A stretch of DNA of 64,000 bases from Plazaster borealis (GCA_021014325.1 CM037460.1:28536336-28600335); one strand, 5' to 3'. Positions 13,151-25,480 are shown, counted from the stretch's first letter. Notes: a model not told the origin generated them from the sequence alone. Made by a program: numbers and translations.

Positions 13151-13502
13151 AGGAACATTACAGAATTGGTTTTTGCTAACAAAACAGTTAAGCACTTTAT
13201 ATAATCCACCAAATACATAAACTGACAAACCTGTAGAAGTTTGAGATCGATCGGCCATCTGGGTCACGAGAAAATAGTGAAAAACCAATTACATGTGTTA
13301 TACAATGCATGAATAAAACGCACATGAGCGATAAACTCAAATCGGAAATTAGTTTTATTTATTTCTCATCAAATATGGCATTTCAGACAGAAATATTTCT
13401 AGTAAGGGATGTTTTCTACTATCATCATCATTAGACCGTGTAAGTTTTATGTAAATCTGTGATCTTAAAGAAAATTTTAATTACCAGTTCTGTAACGTTC
13501 CT
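13151..13502 (+). mobile_element. third TTAA MITE family
   Basis: TTAA at 13147-13150 and 13503-13506; inverted ends AGGAACATTACAGAATTGGT and CCAGTTCTGTAACGTTCC. Non-coding. It lies between the convergent opsin and galactosyltransferase genes. Confidence 0.8.
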
Positions 13503-13979
13503 TTAACTTAAAATTTTCAGATTGTTTAATGCATTGTTGGCACTTTGTGGCTTGTGTAATACTTGTAAAGCATGGTGTAATTTTGTTATTAAACTGTCAC
13601 ATAAATGTAATTTTGTAGTTTGTTTAGCATATTTTGTTTTCAATTAGAAATTCTGAAGAAATGTGCATGATGATTATCTTTACATTTAAATTTCAGTGCA
13701 AGGATAAAAATAAAACAGCATTCAGGCCTACTAAAGTATGCGATAGATACTTTATAGAATTTAGGAACATTTTCTTTAAAATATGCAGAATTGGTGACAG
13801 AACTATTTTTGGTAGGATTTGAAACGGAGTAGGCCTAAGCATTGAAAAAACAAAAAGAAAAAACTGTGGCGTGTCGCTTAATACTCAGGAATCCAAAAAT
13901 CTATATGCTTTTAACTGAACATTGACAGTTGGTTGAGAACAACCCGAATACACAAAGTAATTTAACAAATACAGCTCAA

Positions 13980-16900
13980 TTATAGACGTCTTATGTCCAC
14001 TGATATATTGGTGTATAAAGTATGTAACTCAATGTGTGGTTTACTGTACCGGATGCTGTTCAAACCGTCTGTTCTGAAGCGCCTTCGGCCTTTTCTTAGA
14101 TTTACTCGACTGAAACCAAAAAGCAAAGAAAGGGAAAGAATTAAGATATAAATCATTGTATTTCTAATTAGAATGAATTTCTATTGGTAAGAACAACAGC
14201 TAAAATACACTTAAAACAAACATGGCGGCTATGTATCTTCATCATGATATAGCTCTTAACCAAACCGAGGCTAGAAGGGGAAAATAATAGTCTTAAGTTA
14301 GAATATAATGGGGGAGAGGGTTCTAAAGATGGTTGCCACTGGTAACATTCAAAGTGATAGACCGATTAGTTGATGACCGATGTTTCATAAAGTCGCCATT
14401 GTCTTCCTACGTTCCTACGTCAGAAAATGTATTTCTTTTGTATATCTACGTCATGCTAATTAAATAAACAAGCAAACAAATAAATTGCATCACAGAGGAA
14501 CATGATTGTTTGGTTTACAAGTTGGTTTCGCTTTGGCAAAACACCTGTTTTATTCGCAACTCATAACTCATACAAATTCTTATCAAAATTCAATCAAATT
14601 CTTTTCAAAATTCATTCAAATTCTCAAAAAGTAACAATTGGTTTCAAATCGTTAGATTCATGGGTACTATCAGAGTCGAATCGGGGCTAAGTTTGATGTA
14701 GGCGTGTCGAGCATTTTCGGTTTTCCACTGCCGTGGCGTGATATTAGAGTGGGTGGGATATGTGCGTTGCTTGTAGTTGTTGCTCTGCCCGATCGGAGAC
14801 TGTGGAGTCCGTATAGCCCAATGTCAGGATGGCTGCAATGCTTGGAGGACAGTTACGCGTGCTCTGGACCTAGTATAATTTAAACTATGTTTAGTGGGTG
14901 TCGGTGTGGCAGGAGATTCTGTCCATCCATACGGCGAACTGTATACAAACTAGTTTTGATAGCGCCCTCTTTTGAATCATCCTCCTTCAGCCCACGTTAA
15001 TTTCACGTATGGGGACAGAATCTCCGGGGGGGGGGGACAGATTTCCCTGGGACACCGGTCCCCTATAGTTGAAGATATCAGTCCGCGTATTACAGGCAAG
15101 TCAGAATCAGCTGGATCTGACGGGGCGTTTAAATATCTCTCTGCAATGGTGACTGGACATGTTGTTACTTTGTCGCCTTGACGTAGTTGTTCAGTTTTAG
15201 ATTTGTGTAAATGTCAAACAAGACGATCTGGTGAAAAAGTACAGTCCAGTCGTCTGATATGGTCTGATATGACCAATGTCGTTAAATCTCAAGAAGGAGC
15301 TCGAAGGTCAGCCAGTGTTGCCGTTGGATGTCCATGTGAAGCCAGTAACTTGTCTAATATGTCGGGTGTTATGGGCTCTTTTCTCTTGACTGGTGTAGCG
15401 TGGAGTCATTTGTAATCTTGTAATGCTAATTTGAACATGGGGTCTTCCGTAGGTGATGGTAGCCCAACTAAGTTATGGACCCATTGATGCTTGCTTGCAG
15501 CAAGAGCGTCTGCAGCAGTTTTCACCCCAGACGTCACAGATAGATGTGTGATATAGAGGGTCAGATCCCTACCTCCATGGTCAGATGGTACGGGGCAGCT
15601 GGAAAAGTCTGGATTCAGGTTTTGGATTTCGCCCAGTTTTCCCATTTACTCCATGAGGCGACATATATTTTGGTCGTAGATGATGCATTGGCTGCCATCA
15701 GCAAGTTAGGTTGTGACTTACAAGCGAGGAATTGGAGGGTTAGTGATCTTGGATCGAGCTGCTGACGGATTTACATATCTCTCTGCCGATAAAAAAATTA
15801 AAAACAAAAGTACACATTTCGCAAACTGCTCAACACATAATTTTGCCATATAACTTAGCAATAACACTTCAAACCAACAACTACAAGGCACTCGGTATCA
15901 GTCCAGCGTTCGATGGCGCTCGTAGGCCAAAAGTGACGCAAAAACACATAATTCCTAGGAGGAAACGTGGTTGCGTCCAAGGACACCTAGTGAGGGCGCA
16001 GTCCCCTTTCCTTGCAATGATTCCTGGGAGGGAGGGCCATAAGGGGAACAAGCAAGGTGTAATTGCTCAATCTAGCCTTTAACAGGGTTTATATATACAC
16101 TTAGTGAGCACCAACAAAGGGATATTACGTAATCGCTCATCGAGCATCATGTCGTACGATAACGAAAATAAATGTCACTTTCTTCCTACGTTCCTACGTC
16201 AGAAAATGTATTTATTTTCTATATCTACGTCATACTAATTAAATAAACAAGCAAACAAATAAAGAGGTGAAAGAAACTGATTGAACAACGTCCCTCATGC
16301 TAATTAAATAAACAAGCAAACAAATAAATTGTGTAAGAAAATAGATTGAACAACGTCCCCAAAGACGAAATCAATTATACCTTCATAATATATATCTTCC
16401 CAAACATCTGGCGCGCAAATCGGCCTTGTGCATTCGCACTGATTAACGGTTTATACAAACCACTCATTTGTCAAATAGACATTTAGCCAAGTGGCTTTAC
16501 TCTGGACAACCATTATATGCTTTACATACATCCTGGACAGTATCCCATATCTGAACAACAAAAACCTCGATTAAAATCTGTTTTTTGTTGTAAAATCTAA
16601 TCTCAATGCAAAAGTAAGGAATGTTGGTTCTACGCAAAAAGGCGACTCATTACCCAAAGAGGGTGGGAGAAAGGAAATATTCATCAACTTCCAATCTAGA
16701 ACTTTGTTCAAAATGTATTAAGCCGTCCGGGCAAATGAGTGGCAACAAAATGTGAGGATGACCATTTTGGAACAACTAGGGTACCGGCTGTATTAAATGA
16801 ATCCATGTGCCTGAGGACTTGACATAAGGGAAGAAGGCGGACACAAGTAAATTTTATGTTCAGACCCATGGTCAGACCAATCTTGACAGAACGCCTCAAC

Positions 16901-19900
16901 CCTTGCACCAAAACCTTTGCATGCTTTGAGCGTTCTGTTCTGACGGATGCAAATCGGTCAATATGGGGTCCCCATGCTAAATCAATGCCTATGGACCAAT
17001 CGTCGTAATGTCTCAGTAACTAACATACTGGATTTCAAGTCTTAGGTCCAAAAAGGCAAGCAAGGTTTCAATTTACCTTTAATTACCTTCATTTGGGGCT
17101 TTGTGAAGCTTCCCAATATCCTTGTAGGGGAGGTCTGGTTGGTGCAGGTCCGAGCTGATGTTGGCTCGTTCGTAGGGCTCTATATGAGGGACGGGCAATT
17201 GGTACTGTGATGCCGCACTGGAAGCACATCCTACGGTCGATGTTGACGGTGGGCATGGTGAAGTATGGGCGACGAAAAGAATAGCCTAGTTGTTAGGCTG
17301 CTGATAAGTCGCAGCAGTTGGAAGGCTAATCCCGCGGTTTTCGCGGAACCTAGACTGGTTTTTTTCTTTGCTGCGTCATATGTTGTTGTTGGCATCCGTT
17401 TTCTTCGCTTTTTGAGACTTTTTTCGTCGTCGTCCGAATTGTCCGCCAAGTTGCCGGCCACATAGCTTCTTTTACTGTAGCCCAACCTTGGGATGAGCGG
17501 TCGGCTAGTTTGATAAAGTTTTGTCTTGGTCTTACTGCCCGTAAAGCCTCTTGGAGGCTAGATTTTGTATTGGTGAAGTCGCCGAGTTCCAGAAACCCAG
17601 GGCACATTCTATGAGGGTTGCTATCCCCTCGGAATAGTTGAACTGCTGCTTGTTCCCGTCGCTTTTAAAAGGAACTGCCGTTTCAGAAAACTTTTGCTTT
17701 TTAGAAGTAGAATCGAATTTATGTTGCAGATGCTGTATATGGCGCTGAGTATCTCTTGATTATAGATATACTTGGGCTACGCACAATTCTACGAAAGAAT
17801 TGTGCGTATAACCATGGAGCAATCCATGGTACAACAGGGTTTATCCTGGGCCCGATTCCATAGAGCTGCTAAGCACAAAAATTTGCTTAGCATGAAATTT
17901 CTGCCTTGATAAAAACAGGATTACCAACCAATTTTCCATGTGTTGCATATTGCTTGTTACTGGTATTCAGCTGTTGTTTGCTTATCCTGAAAATCACATG
18001 GAAATTTGGTTGGTAATCCTGTTTTTATCAAGGAAGAAATTTCATGCTAAGCAAATTTTTGTGCTTAGCAGCTCTATGAAATTGGGCCCTGGTCAGTCAG
18101 TGAGCACCAACAAAGGGATATTACGTAAGCGCACATCGAACATCATGTCGTTCGATAACGAAAAGAATTGTCACATCTATTTGGATCAATTTGCAAGTTG
18201 TAAAGGTCTTTTGAGTTAATTATGAAACCACACTTGTTTTGCGATTGCGACTGTAAACAATCATTCAATAGTAATCAAAAATAGTTGGTTTCCTCTTTTA
18301 GACCCATTGCATAAGACTTCTCACATTTCAACATCGTCCCCATGGGTATTCGTTGAGAATCTTAAACATGCAATTTTGTAATTGTCAAAGACCAGTATCC
18401 ACACTTTCACTCTTTCAGTCATCACTTTCAGTCAATCAGTCATCGTGAGTCACGAGAAAAACCTCACCACTGTTTTCAAACACCGGATTTCGGACACGTG
18501 AGATCAAAACTATATGTCTCACTCATTTTTCAAAAACGTACAATTTCAGGCAATAATATTTCAAAGGAAGTTTTCCACCAGGACACAGTTGTTTAAAAGT
18601 TATTAGTAAATCTGTGATCATTTATATTTTTAATCTTACCATGCTGTGGACATGCTTTAAAGGTAGTGTATACTTTTGGTAATTGTCAAAGACTAGTATT
18701 CTTACTTGGTGTAGGGCCTATCCCAACATGCATAAAATAACAAACCTGTGAAAATTTGGGCTCAGTTGGTCATCGAAGTTGCAAGAAAATAATGAAAGAA
18801 AAAACACTCTTTTGCAAAAATGTGTGTTCTTTCAGATGCCTGAGAAAGGCTTCGGGCCTGAAGTCTTTCTCAGATTCAAATATTTTAGTGAGAAATTACT
18901 TCTTTCTCAAAAACTACGTTACTTCAGAGGGAGTCGTTTCCTACAATGTTGTATACTATCAATATCTCTCTGTTGCTCGTTACCAAGTAATTTGTTATGC
19001 TATATTTTGAGTAATTACCAAACGTGTCCAGTGCTTTTAATTTACGTCCACATGGTCTGTTATAAAGATGAATCAAATAATTGGCGTACTTTTCGCTCTC
19101 TCCTGCTGATTGGTCGGCTGACCTGATATGATTCTTTGTAATAGCTTTGTAGTAACCAGTGTGACCACTGTATCGAGTCGTGCTGAGATGAGCTGCATTT
19201 ATCCTTTGACTCAAGTCATCATCTTCACAACACCACCCCCAGTATACGTTACTTAATCCATTTATCTGCCGGAATTGGGCTGATTTGAAACCAAACACCC
19301 CGCCAACATACGACGAGTATGGTAGGCTGCAAAATACATAGAAAGATAACATAATTTAATTCATTCCATTCGACGACATCAGTTAAATTTTCACCATGTA
19401 AATACATTACAAAACTCGTGGATTTAGTGTTTAGTGTAAAAAGATGGCATTGCCCTCACCTTGGCTGGTAATAATTTGCAACACTATATATAATTGTTCA
19501 TCTTTGTTTGTTATTGATGAATGGATGACTTTCGACTTGGATGAATACAAACCAAAGATTATAGAGCGCCGAAGGCGCAAGATGCAGAACTCGCGGGCTG
19601 CAATGTGAAATCCCACTGGACGCCATTTCGGCAAGTAACTCTTTTGATACAATAGATCAGTGCCGATCAGCGCAGACAATGACCATTCCTATCAATGGGA
19701 AACAAAACATTTACTTGCTGAAATAGCGCCCATGCGTATTTCACGTTTAACAATAGATAAAGCTTCAGTTCCGCATCTGCGCCTTCGGCGCTCTATAATC
19801 TTTGATACAAACCATGCACAACAAAAGAAGGCGTCAAGCTATAATGACGCACGAAATGGTAGACGGAAGCAATAGTCAGAGTATAAACCCATCAGAGAAA

Positions 19901-21203
19901 TAGATTCCATTTACTCTAACCTGTAATTTCGATTATCGGCACCGGAGACAAAATGTCTAGGCATGTTGATGCATCCATATGGATTGAGTTCGCTTTGAGG
20001 TATTTGATCGACATCGTGGAAAACGTAGCAGTCCCAACTAGAGAAGTGTTGGGACTCTAGAAATCCAGCGTTCATCAGCATTCCACGATTGAACAGTAGA
20101 ACATTCTCCTTTAAACAAAATAACAACAACATGTTATGTTGTCATCATCTTGGTCTTCTTCCCGCATGAAAAGAAAAACAAAGTCTCGTTCAAAACTGAC
20201 ATTCAATTCTAAATGAGAGAATACGATGATGTCTAAAAGACTGAGAATAGACCATGTAAAGTATTTCGGGTAGCATGCAGTTGATTTGCGGACGGGACAC
20301 ATTTCCGTCCCTTTAGCATATCAAGTTATACTTAAATTTTCGGCAACATAATGTTTTCTGATAACCAGATTTTGAAAAGATGCCAAAGAAAAATAATTAC
20401 TTCTTGTCAAAAGCTCTATATAATTTCAGGTCAGTATTGATGAATGGAAGAGGTCAATTTCTATTCGGAATCAGGCTCAATTATACTACAAGACAATTTA
20501 CCTGGTTAACGATAAATATTCCAAACTCAAGAAGCTGCTTTTGAAGAAATGGTACCATGTAACGCAGAAATGTTGACAATTGAGCGGTGCGATTCCGAAA
20601 TGGGACTATAATAGCTACCTGTTAATGCCAAACAAAAATTAAGTTAAACTCCAAGCAAGACTATACATACATTCATATCGGAGCTGTTTGTTGGTAAACT
20701 ATAGAAATGCTGAGGAAAATGAATCCACAGTTTATCCAATTTACAAAACCAGTTCTGCTTTAGCTTTGAACAAAAAACGAATCAAGCGGTTTCGGCTCCG
20801 TCATGGCCGTTGATGAATATACCTTTTGAGCGAGCCGGCCATATAGTCACAAAGCCGGCAATGTCAACACCTTCTCATTTCATTTATGTTGCATTCGATC
20901 AATGCCTTCAAATAGAACATTAAACCTAAAGAGGAAAGCTCTTTACCTTCCACCTTGATCGGCATTTTACAGGTCGATAAAGCCCTCCTGGTAGGTAAAT
21001 ATAATCACCGTGTTGAACCCAAAGAGCAGATAATCCCTCTACTGTCTGGTTGCTTGATTGATTAGCGTTGATTATTCCTTCTATTAATAGTTTATTTCCC
21101 ATCGATACCGAGTTCCGAATAGGCTGCAGGCGACTGTCAAACACAAATTGTTCCACCTCATTAATGTCAATTGTCGTTGATAAGTTGATTTCCCTGTCGC
21201 TCA
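13980..21203 (-). CDS. beta-1,4-galactosyltransferase family gene, 5' end not found
   Basis: Golgi type II glycosyltransferase (GT7) that transfers galactose or GalNAc from a UDP-sugar in a metal-dependent way. Exons in coding order: 20947-21203, 20502-20618, 19921-20108, 19123-19326, 13980-14109 (stop). Borders are GT-AG and phases join without a stop. Family landmarks: GGLYRPVKC, VAIIVPFRNR, FNRGMLMNAGF, the metal-binding DVD in CYVFHDVDQIP, SYVGGVFGF, INGLSNVYWGWCCEDDDLSQR and DGLNSI with a C-terminal LYTNISVDI. Odd: the usual WGWGGEDDD is WGWCCEDDD, and the stretch between the post-catalytic His and DGL is about ten residues shorter than usual. The N-terminal cytosolic/transmembrane exon lies beyond 21203 and was not identified. 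The 5-kb last intron holds retroelement debris. Whether it is a galactosyl- or GalNAc-transferase cannot be told. Confidence 0.85.
14402..14484 (+). repeat. direct repeat, copy 1, flanking the recombinase remnant
   Basis: CTTCCTACGTTCCTACGTCA through AATTAAATAAACAAGCAAAC recurs almost unchanged at 16183-16264; its 3' part occurs a third time at 16297-16330. The placing suggests the split direct repeats of a tyrosine-recombinase retroelement. Confidence 0.7.
14690..15745 (-). pseudogene. tyrosine recombinase of a DIRS/Ngaro-like retroelement, broken
   Basis: Minus-strand reading in several frames gives a core-binding segment TKIYVASWSKWENWAKS (15625-15690), then KHQWVHNLVGLPSPTEDP, TPVKRKEPITPDILDKLLAS (about 15350-15405), RQGDKV...TCPVTIAERYL (about 15100-15190), catalytic-region LYGLHSLRSGRATT (14780-14822), and HAYIK with the candidate nucleophilic Tyr near 14700. 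Order and spacing match a tyrosine recombinase; stops and frameshifts inactivate it. HSLRSG is typical of DIRS/Ngaro-type recombinases, but a Crypton origin is not excluded. It lies in the galactosyltransferase last intron, same strand. Confidence 0.75.
16183..16264 (+). repeat. direct repeat, copy 2
   Basis: Near-identical to 14402-14484 and 1.78 kb downstream of it. Together they bracket the recombinase remnant. Confidence 0.7.
16297..16330 (+). repeat. direct repeat, partial copy 3
   Basis: Contains CATGCTAATTAAATAAACAA and continues as in copy 1. It lies 33 bp past copy 2, as expected for short A2/B2-type split repeats. Confidence 0.55.
17270..17600 (-). pseudogene. gag-like retroelement fragment
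   Basis: Two minus-strand frames read KLADRSSQGWATVKE and then YVAGNLADNSDDDEKSLKK across a frameshift. GWATVKEY followed by an acidic, then Lys-rich stretch resembles the first ORF of retroelements of the DIRS/Ngaro kind. It may belong to the same element as the recombinase 1.5 kb away. The assignment rests on memory of similar proteins. Confidence 0.4.
17845..18092 (+). mobile_element. foldback MITE with GGGCCC ends
   Basis: Two arms of about 90 bp pair closely: GGGCCCGATTCCATAGAGCT on the left with AGCTCTATGAAATTGGGCCC on the right. Both contain GCTAAGCACAAAAATTTGC and its complement. A short loop lies near 17960. Confidence 0.85.
18661..19036 (+). mobile_element. MITE with TTAA target site, same family as 9091
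   Basis: TTAA at 18657-18660 and 19037-19040; shares long blocks with 9091-9451 (GGTCATCGAAGTTGCAAGAA, GGGAGTCGTTTCCTACAATG). It ends 86 bp before a galactosyltransferase splice donor. Confidence 0.85.
19554..19804 (+). mobile_element. foldback MITE in a galactosyltransferase intron
   Basis: Inverted ends AAAGATTATAGAGCGCCGAA and its complement at about 19785-19804, each with an internal GCGCCGAAGGCGC hairpin motif. It lies between the exons at 19123-19326 and 19921-20108. Confidence 0.8.
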
Positions 21204-21446
21204 CTGGGAAATAATTAGACAACATGTAAAATTATCTAATGTTGGGGGTGACTGTACTGATTATACTAAAGATAGAATATTGCCGATTGTCTTCGACTTC
21301 AAAAACCTCCTCAACAGGTATGAGGATTATTTTTTGAAAAAATTGACAAACTTTCTTCAAAACCAACCTTGATGAAGGGATTTTACCGTGTCGGAATTCC
21401 CCGACTTGCGATACATTTTGCTCATTTGTTCATGTTTAAGTCATAG

Positions 21447-21694
21447 CTTTATTTAGTGAGAATCGTTAAAAGGCGACCATCATCCTAAGCAATCAATAAA
21501 ATAAATATCTTATATTCGTTTCCATTTACAGAGTGTCATGTGGCCGAGTGGTTTAGAGCATCGAATTTAACTTTATTTAGTGAGAATCGTTAAAAGGCGA
21601 CCATCATCCTAAGCAATCAATAAAATAAATATCTTATATTCGTTTCCATTTACAGAGTGTCATGTGGCCGAGTGGTTTAGAGCATCGAATTTAA
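21447..21694 (+). repeat. perfect tandem duplication, 2 x 124 bp
   Basis: 21447-21570 and 21571-21694 look identical base for base. The unit contains the 5' flank and the first ~35 bp of the SINE that follows. Confidence 0.95.
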
Positions 21695-21995
21695 GTTCCG
21701 ATGGTTTAGTCATGTGGGTTCGAATCCCGGTCATGACACTTTTATCCTTGAGCAAGGTACTTCACTATTTGCTTCTCTTCACCCAGGGGTATAAATGGGT
21801 ACCTGCGAGGGTAGAGATTGATATTGTGTTTGAAAAGCCTTCGGAGCGCCACTGCAGCTTGGGGCTGTATACTCCCCAGGGAGCTGAGAAAGATTGAAGG
21901 ACTCGAAGTGATATTTGCCCAATGACCAGGGCACTAATGTAAAGCGCATTAATACGTTAGAACTAGTTGTTATTATTATTATTATTAGGCCTATT
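21655..21995 (+). mobile_element. tRNA(Ser/Leu)-derived SINE
   Basis: Begins with a class-II tRNA-like head: box A TGGCCGAGTGGTTTAGAGC and box B GGTTCGAATCC, with the spacing of a Ser or Leu tRNA. A non-tRNA body follows, including TTGAGCAAGGTACTTCAC, and the 3' tail reads AAAGCGCATTAATAC, then (TTA)n. No acceptor stem closes, so it is not a functional tRNA gene. Confidence 0.85.
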
Positions 21996-22599
21996 ACTCA
22001 TAAAAACCTTTTCGGAGGGTTTTGAAAGCCCCCCCCCCCAACCTGGTCTGAGTCTAAGGACCATGCATAGGTGCCTCTCAACCCTCAACCTAAACAATTA
22101 ACTTACCGAGATTTGGAATGTTTTGTAACTCCGGGCAAAGATTTTCCGGCTTTTTTGGAGGATTTTGAACCATGCGAGAAAGTCCCGATACTTGGTGAGA
22201 TATGAAAAGAAGGAAAATTAAAAAGTTAAAATTGCCTTCGAGTGCTTTCGTTTACTGGAACATTGAACGCAAAGTCTGTTTTAGAAAGACTGACTTTTAC
22301 AGGATGATGCTAGCCGCAGTTTGGGCGTCCATAGATCTGTAAAGTGAAATCGTGGATGGGGTTCGATTTGATAGAATCTCCATAGTAAGGTCCATGTAGT
22401 ATGATTTGCTAAATTTCGTCAAATATAAAACTGATGACGTAATTGTATCGTGACACTGTAAGAACATAGTAGGTGTACATGTAAGGGAGTGAAATTCCAC
22501 TGTCTTATTATAGTGTGAGTCCCCCCTTAGAGAATTAATATGTCTTTTATTTTCTTGCCAAATGATCCTAGGAGTGGCACCCCTGTGTCTAGTACCCAA

Positions 22600-24065
22600 A
22601 GTTCACTATATATATTTTAGTTGATTTTATTAGAGCACCAGATTTCTGTGTCAAGTACCCAAATCCACTGTGCATATTTTAGTTAATTGTATAAAAGCAC
22701 CAGACCATTTTCTCTGGGCTTCATGTGCTTGGCAGTGGCCATGTGCTTGGCTAGTCAGTGAGCAGGTGAGCAGCGATCAATAAACAACTATACTGGACAG
22801 CTGCTTTCTCAAATTCCCATACCGCTCAATCGTTCTGGTGAGTTTCTCTTTAAATTACTCTTTATTTTTCTGCATTGTTTAATATGTATGCTTAAACATT
22901 TCCTAGTTTCATTGAGGTCAGATCAATTAATTCTAGGTGAAGAAAGTTCATCTTGCTTGGTGAAGAAAGTTCATTTTGACTCTGTGATGTTTTAAAGTTT
23001 CGGACATAGTTGAAATGTTCGAGTATTGTATTTTTCATCTCTCTCTCTAAAGTCATATTTTGTTCTAAAGATTGCTAATTTTATATGGACTTTTTACAAA
23101 GTATGGAAACTATGTGTTACCTTTGGTAGGCTTCCAAAGAAAAGTTTGTTTCTGCTGGAGATTTGTTGAATTTAAAAGATTCCTGTGGAAGTTTTTGCAT
23201 TTTTGTAGAAAACTTGAGTTTGCTTGAACTTGTTGGACTTTCCTAAATAAGTTTAGTACCTTATTCTTCAAGGATTATTGTATATTCTAAGATTTTGCAT
23301 CCCTGGTTTTTTATATGTATTTCTTATATTTCTCTTAGTTTAGTACCTTGGCCAAACTTGTGTCTTGGTATGGTTCAGTGACCATGCCCTGCTAGTGTAA
23401 CTTCAAGATAATTATTAGAGATTTACATATCTAATGAGCCCCATAGGGTGGTGTAGTATTTGGAAGATTTATTACTTTAAGCCTCAGCTCACTCTGCCAC
23501 TTCTTTTGTTATTCAAATTTCTTGGAGTTCTTGGAGCATAGATTTTGTCTTAAGTGTCCTCCTGGATAAGCTTGTACATGGCGAATGTAACTTTGGTTAT
23601 TTTTGGTCTATTTTCTTAATTTCAATCGAGTATGTATTCTAAATCGGTTTTCTTCTATTTTTTGTTTGATTTACAGGTAGAAGTTTGATTGTCTGTAGAT
23701 TGTATTTCACTTTAGTGCTGTGTTGGTTTTCGTTTGGCAATTTTATTTTTTTTAAGAAGAAATTCTCTCGGCGATTGTTTTGTTAAACTTTTTTTTAAAT
23801 TACATTTTTTAAAGTTTGTTATTTTATTTTATCTGGATAACATCAGAAAGTTGTTAGAAAAATTAAATCAGTCATTTTGTCTTTGGAGGTAAACCAATTT
23901 TCTTTCTCTGTCCCAATTTGTCTAAGAATAGTTCGCGACCTTTTCCTAACGATCCTGGTTGTTCTATTTTTTTTTAGCAAGCGAGTTCCCCAACATTTAG
24001 CAGTTATCTTTATTTTTGTATTAATTTATTAAAGTGTGCTATTTTTCCGGGTTACATACACCATA
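22600..24065 (+). mobile_element. T-rich LTR-like element, related to 41040-41890
   Basis: Non-coding and T-rich, with a TATAAAAG motif near 22690 and AATAAA near 22780. Its last ~130 bp (GCGACCTTTTCCTAACGATC through CCGGGTTACATA) matches the end of 41040-41890. This could be a solo LTR or other non-autonomous element; the ends are not resolved. Confidence 0.4.
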
Positions 24066-24101
24066 GAGTAAGGACAGAGATGCATACACGGATCCGGAAC
24101 C

Positions 24102-24465
24102 GAAGTAGGAGATCAGTCTTAATGTTTCGTGGGACTTTCGTCAGAACAAAGGTTTGACAGTTATTTTGGGTTGCCTTAAGGATACTAATTTTTTTTATAG
24201 ATTGAATGTCCCCTCCGAAAGGTCCAGCAATTTTTGGTAGATGTCAAAATGGGGTCAACTGGGTTTAACATTTGAAAACCCTTTCTTTAAATAACTCGTC
24301 TAGTCATACAGAATCTAGAAATAATATAGTTTGCCCTATCTCCGACTTTCCGTTACGTCACTATGACCGGAAACGTGGAAAGGTCAATGCACTTTAGGTC
24401 AAGGGTCAAATTTACAAAATCTGTTAATATGGTCAAAATCTATCAATTTGTAATGTTACATTAAC
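24102..24465 (+). repeat. left arm of a 3.7-kb inverted-repeat structure
   Basis: About 360 bp recur in inverse orientation at 27390-27760 with moderate divergence (shared blocks AACAAAGGTTTGACAGT, AGCAATTTTTGGTAG, CCGTTACGTCACTATGACCG). The arms bracket a LINE fragment and minisatellites. Confidence 0.8.
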
Positions 24466-24811
24466 GTTTGTTCAACATAGTTATTTGAACGTTTGGATGT
24501 GAACATTTTTTCAACGTTAACATGTTAACTTGCTCAGAATTGATAAAATGTTTAATTAATGTTAGCAAGCTAACGTTGAAAAATGCTACATTAACGTTTG
24601 TTCAACTTTAATTGGGCCGTTTCATTTAACCGATGATCCAACAATTGTATACTACGTTCAATCAACTTTGACCTGAGTAAATGCATTATTCATCACTAAT
24701 TTAACCGCAGTGATGAGAACAGTAGTCTCGCGCGGAGCAGCCCTCTCGCGAGATAGTTGCGAGAGAGCCATTTTGCTTTCGCCGCGACAGAAATTTAACG
24801 ACTTGTCCACA

Positions 24812-25480
24812 AGTCTGAACCTCAAGGCAGTGTTTTGGGACCTTTTTTATTTAACATTTTCATAAACGACTTGCCAGGTTGTTTTAATTCCCCATGTGCG
24901 TTGTTTGCAGATGGCACTGGAATATAAAGATCATGATGTTCTTCAAAGGGACTTGGATATTATGTATTAATGGTGTGTTTCAAACAAAATGCGTTTGAAT
25001 CCCACTAAATCTAAAGTCATGAGGATAACTTGTAGTAAAAACCGTGCTTGTCTTTTTTATCAATTGAATAATGTTAATCTTCAAGTTGTGAATGAAACTA
25101 AATATCTCGGTGTTATTATTAATAACCGTCTGACATGGGACAGTCATGTTAAAGATATTACTTCTCGAGCGAACAGAATGTTGGGATTAATTTCTAGTAT
25201 GGCTACTGGTCTTTCCTCTGAGGCTCTCTTTTGTCTCTACAAGTCATTGGTGTTACCTATTTTAGAATATGGTTTGCCTGTTTGGAATTTGTGTACTTAA
25301 AATCTTTCTGATGACTTGGAGAAAATACAAAAGAGAACATCACGGATTGTACTAAAACAACGTAGAATGGAAATGCCCTACTCTAAAAGGTTGCGCTTCT
25401 TCTTAATGCAAGTTACTTTAAGTTTATCTGTTTGAGTGTCTTGAATTTAGTTTTTAAATATTTCATTGGATTTTATTACC
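24812..25480 (+). pseudogene. LINE reverse transcriptase fragment (Jockey/CR1-like)
   Basis: Reads [20 protein letters not shown], then LFADG where an active enzyme has [LY]ADD, then an in-frame stop. It continues with MRLNPTKSKVMRIT, NETKYLGVIINNRLTWDSHV, LYKSLVLPILEYGLPVW and LEKIQKRTSRIV. This is the order of palm and thumb motifs of non-LTR reverse transcriptases. Catalytic Asp loss, stops and the missing endonuclease show a dead fragment. Confidence 0.85.

Noticed and set aside
21657..21740. functional tRNA-Ser or tRNA-Leu gene
   Set aside because: Boxes A and B are present, but no acceptor stem or anticodon arm closes, and the sequence runs on into a SINE body with a (TTA)n tail.
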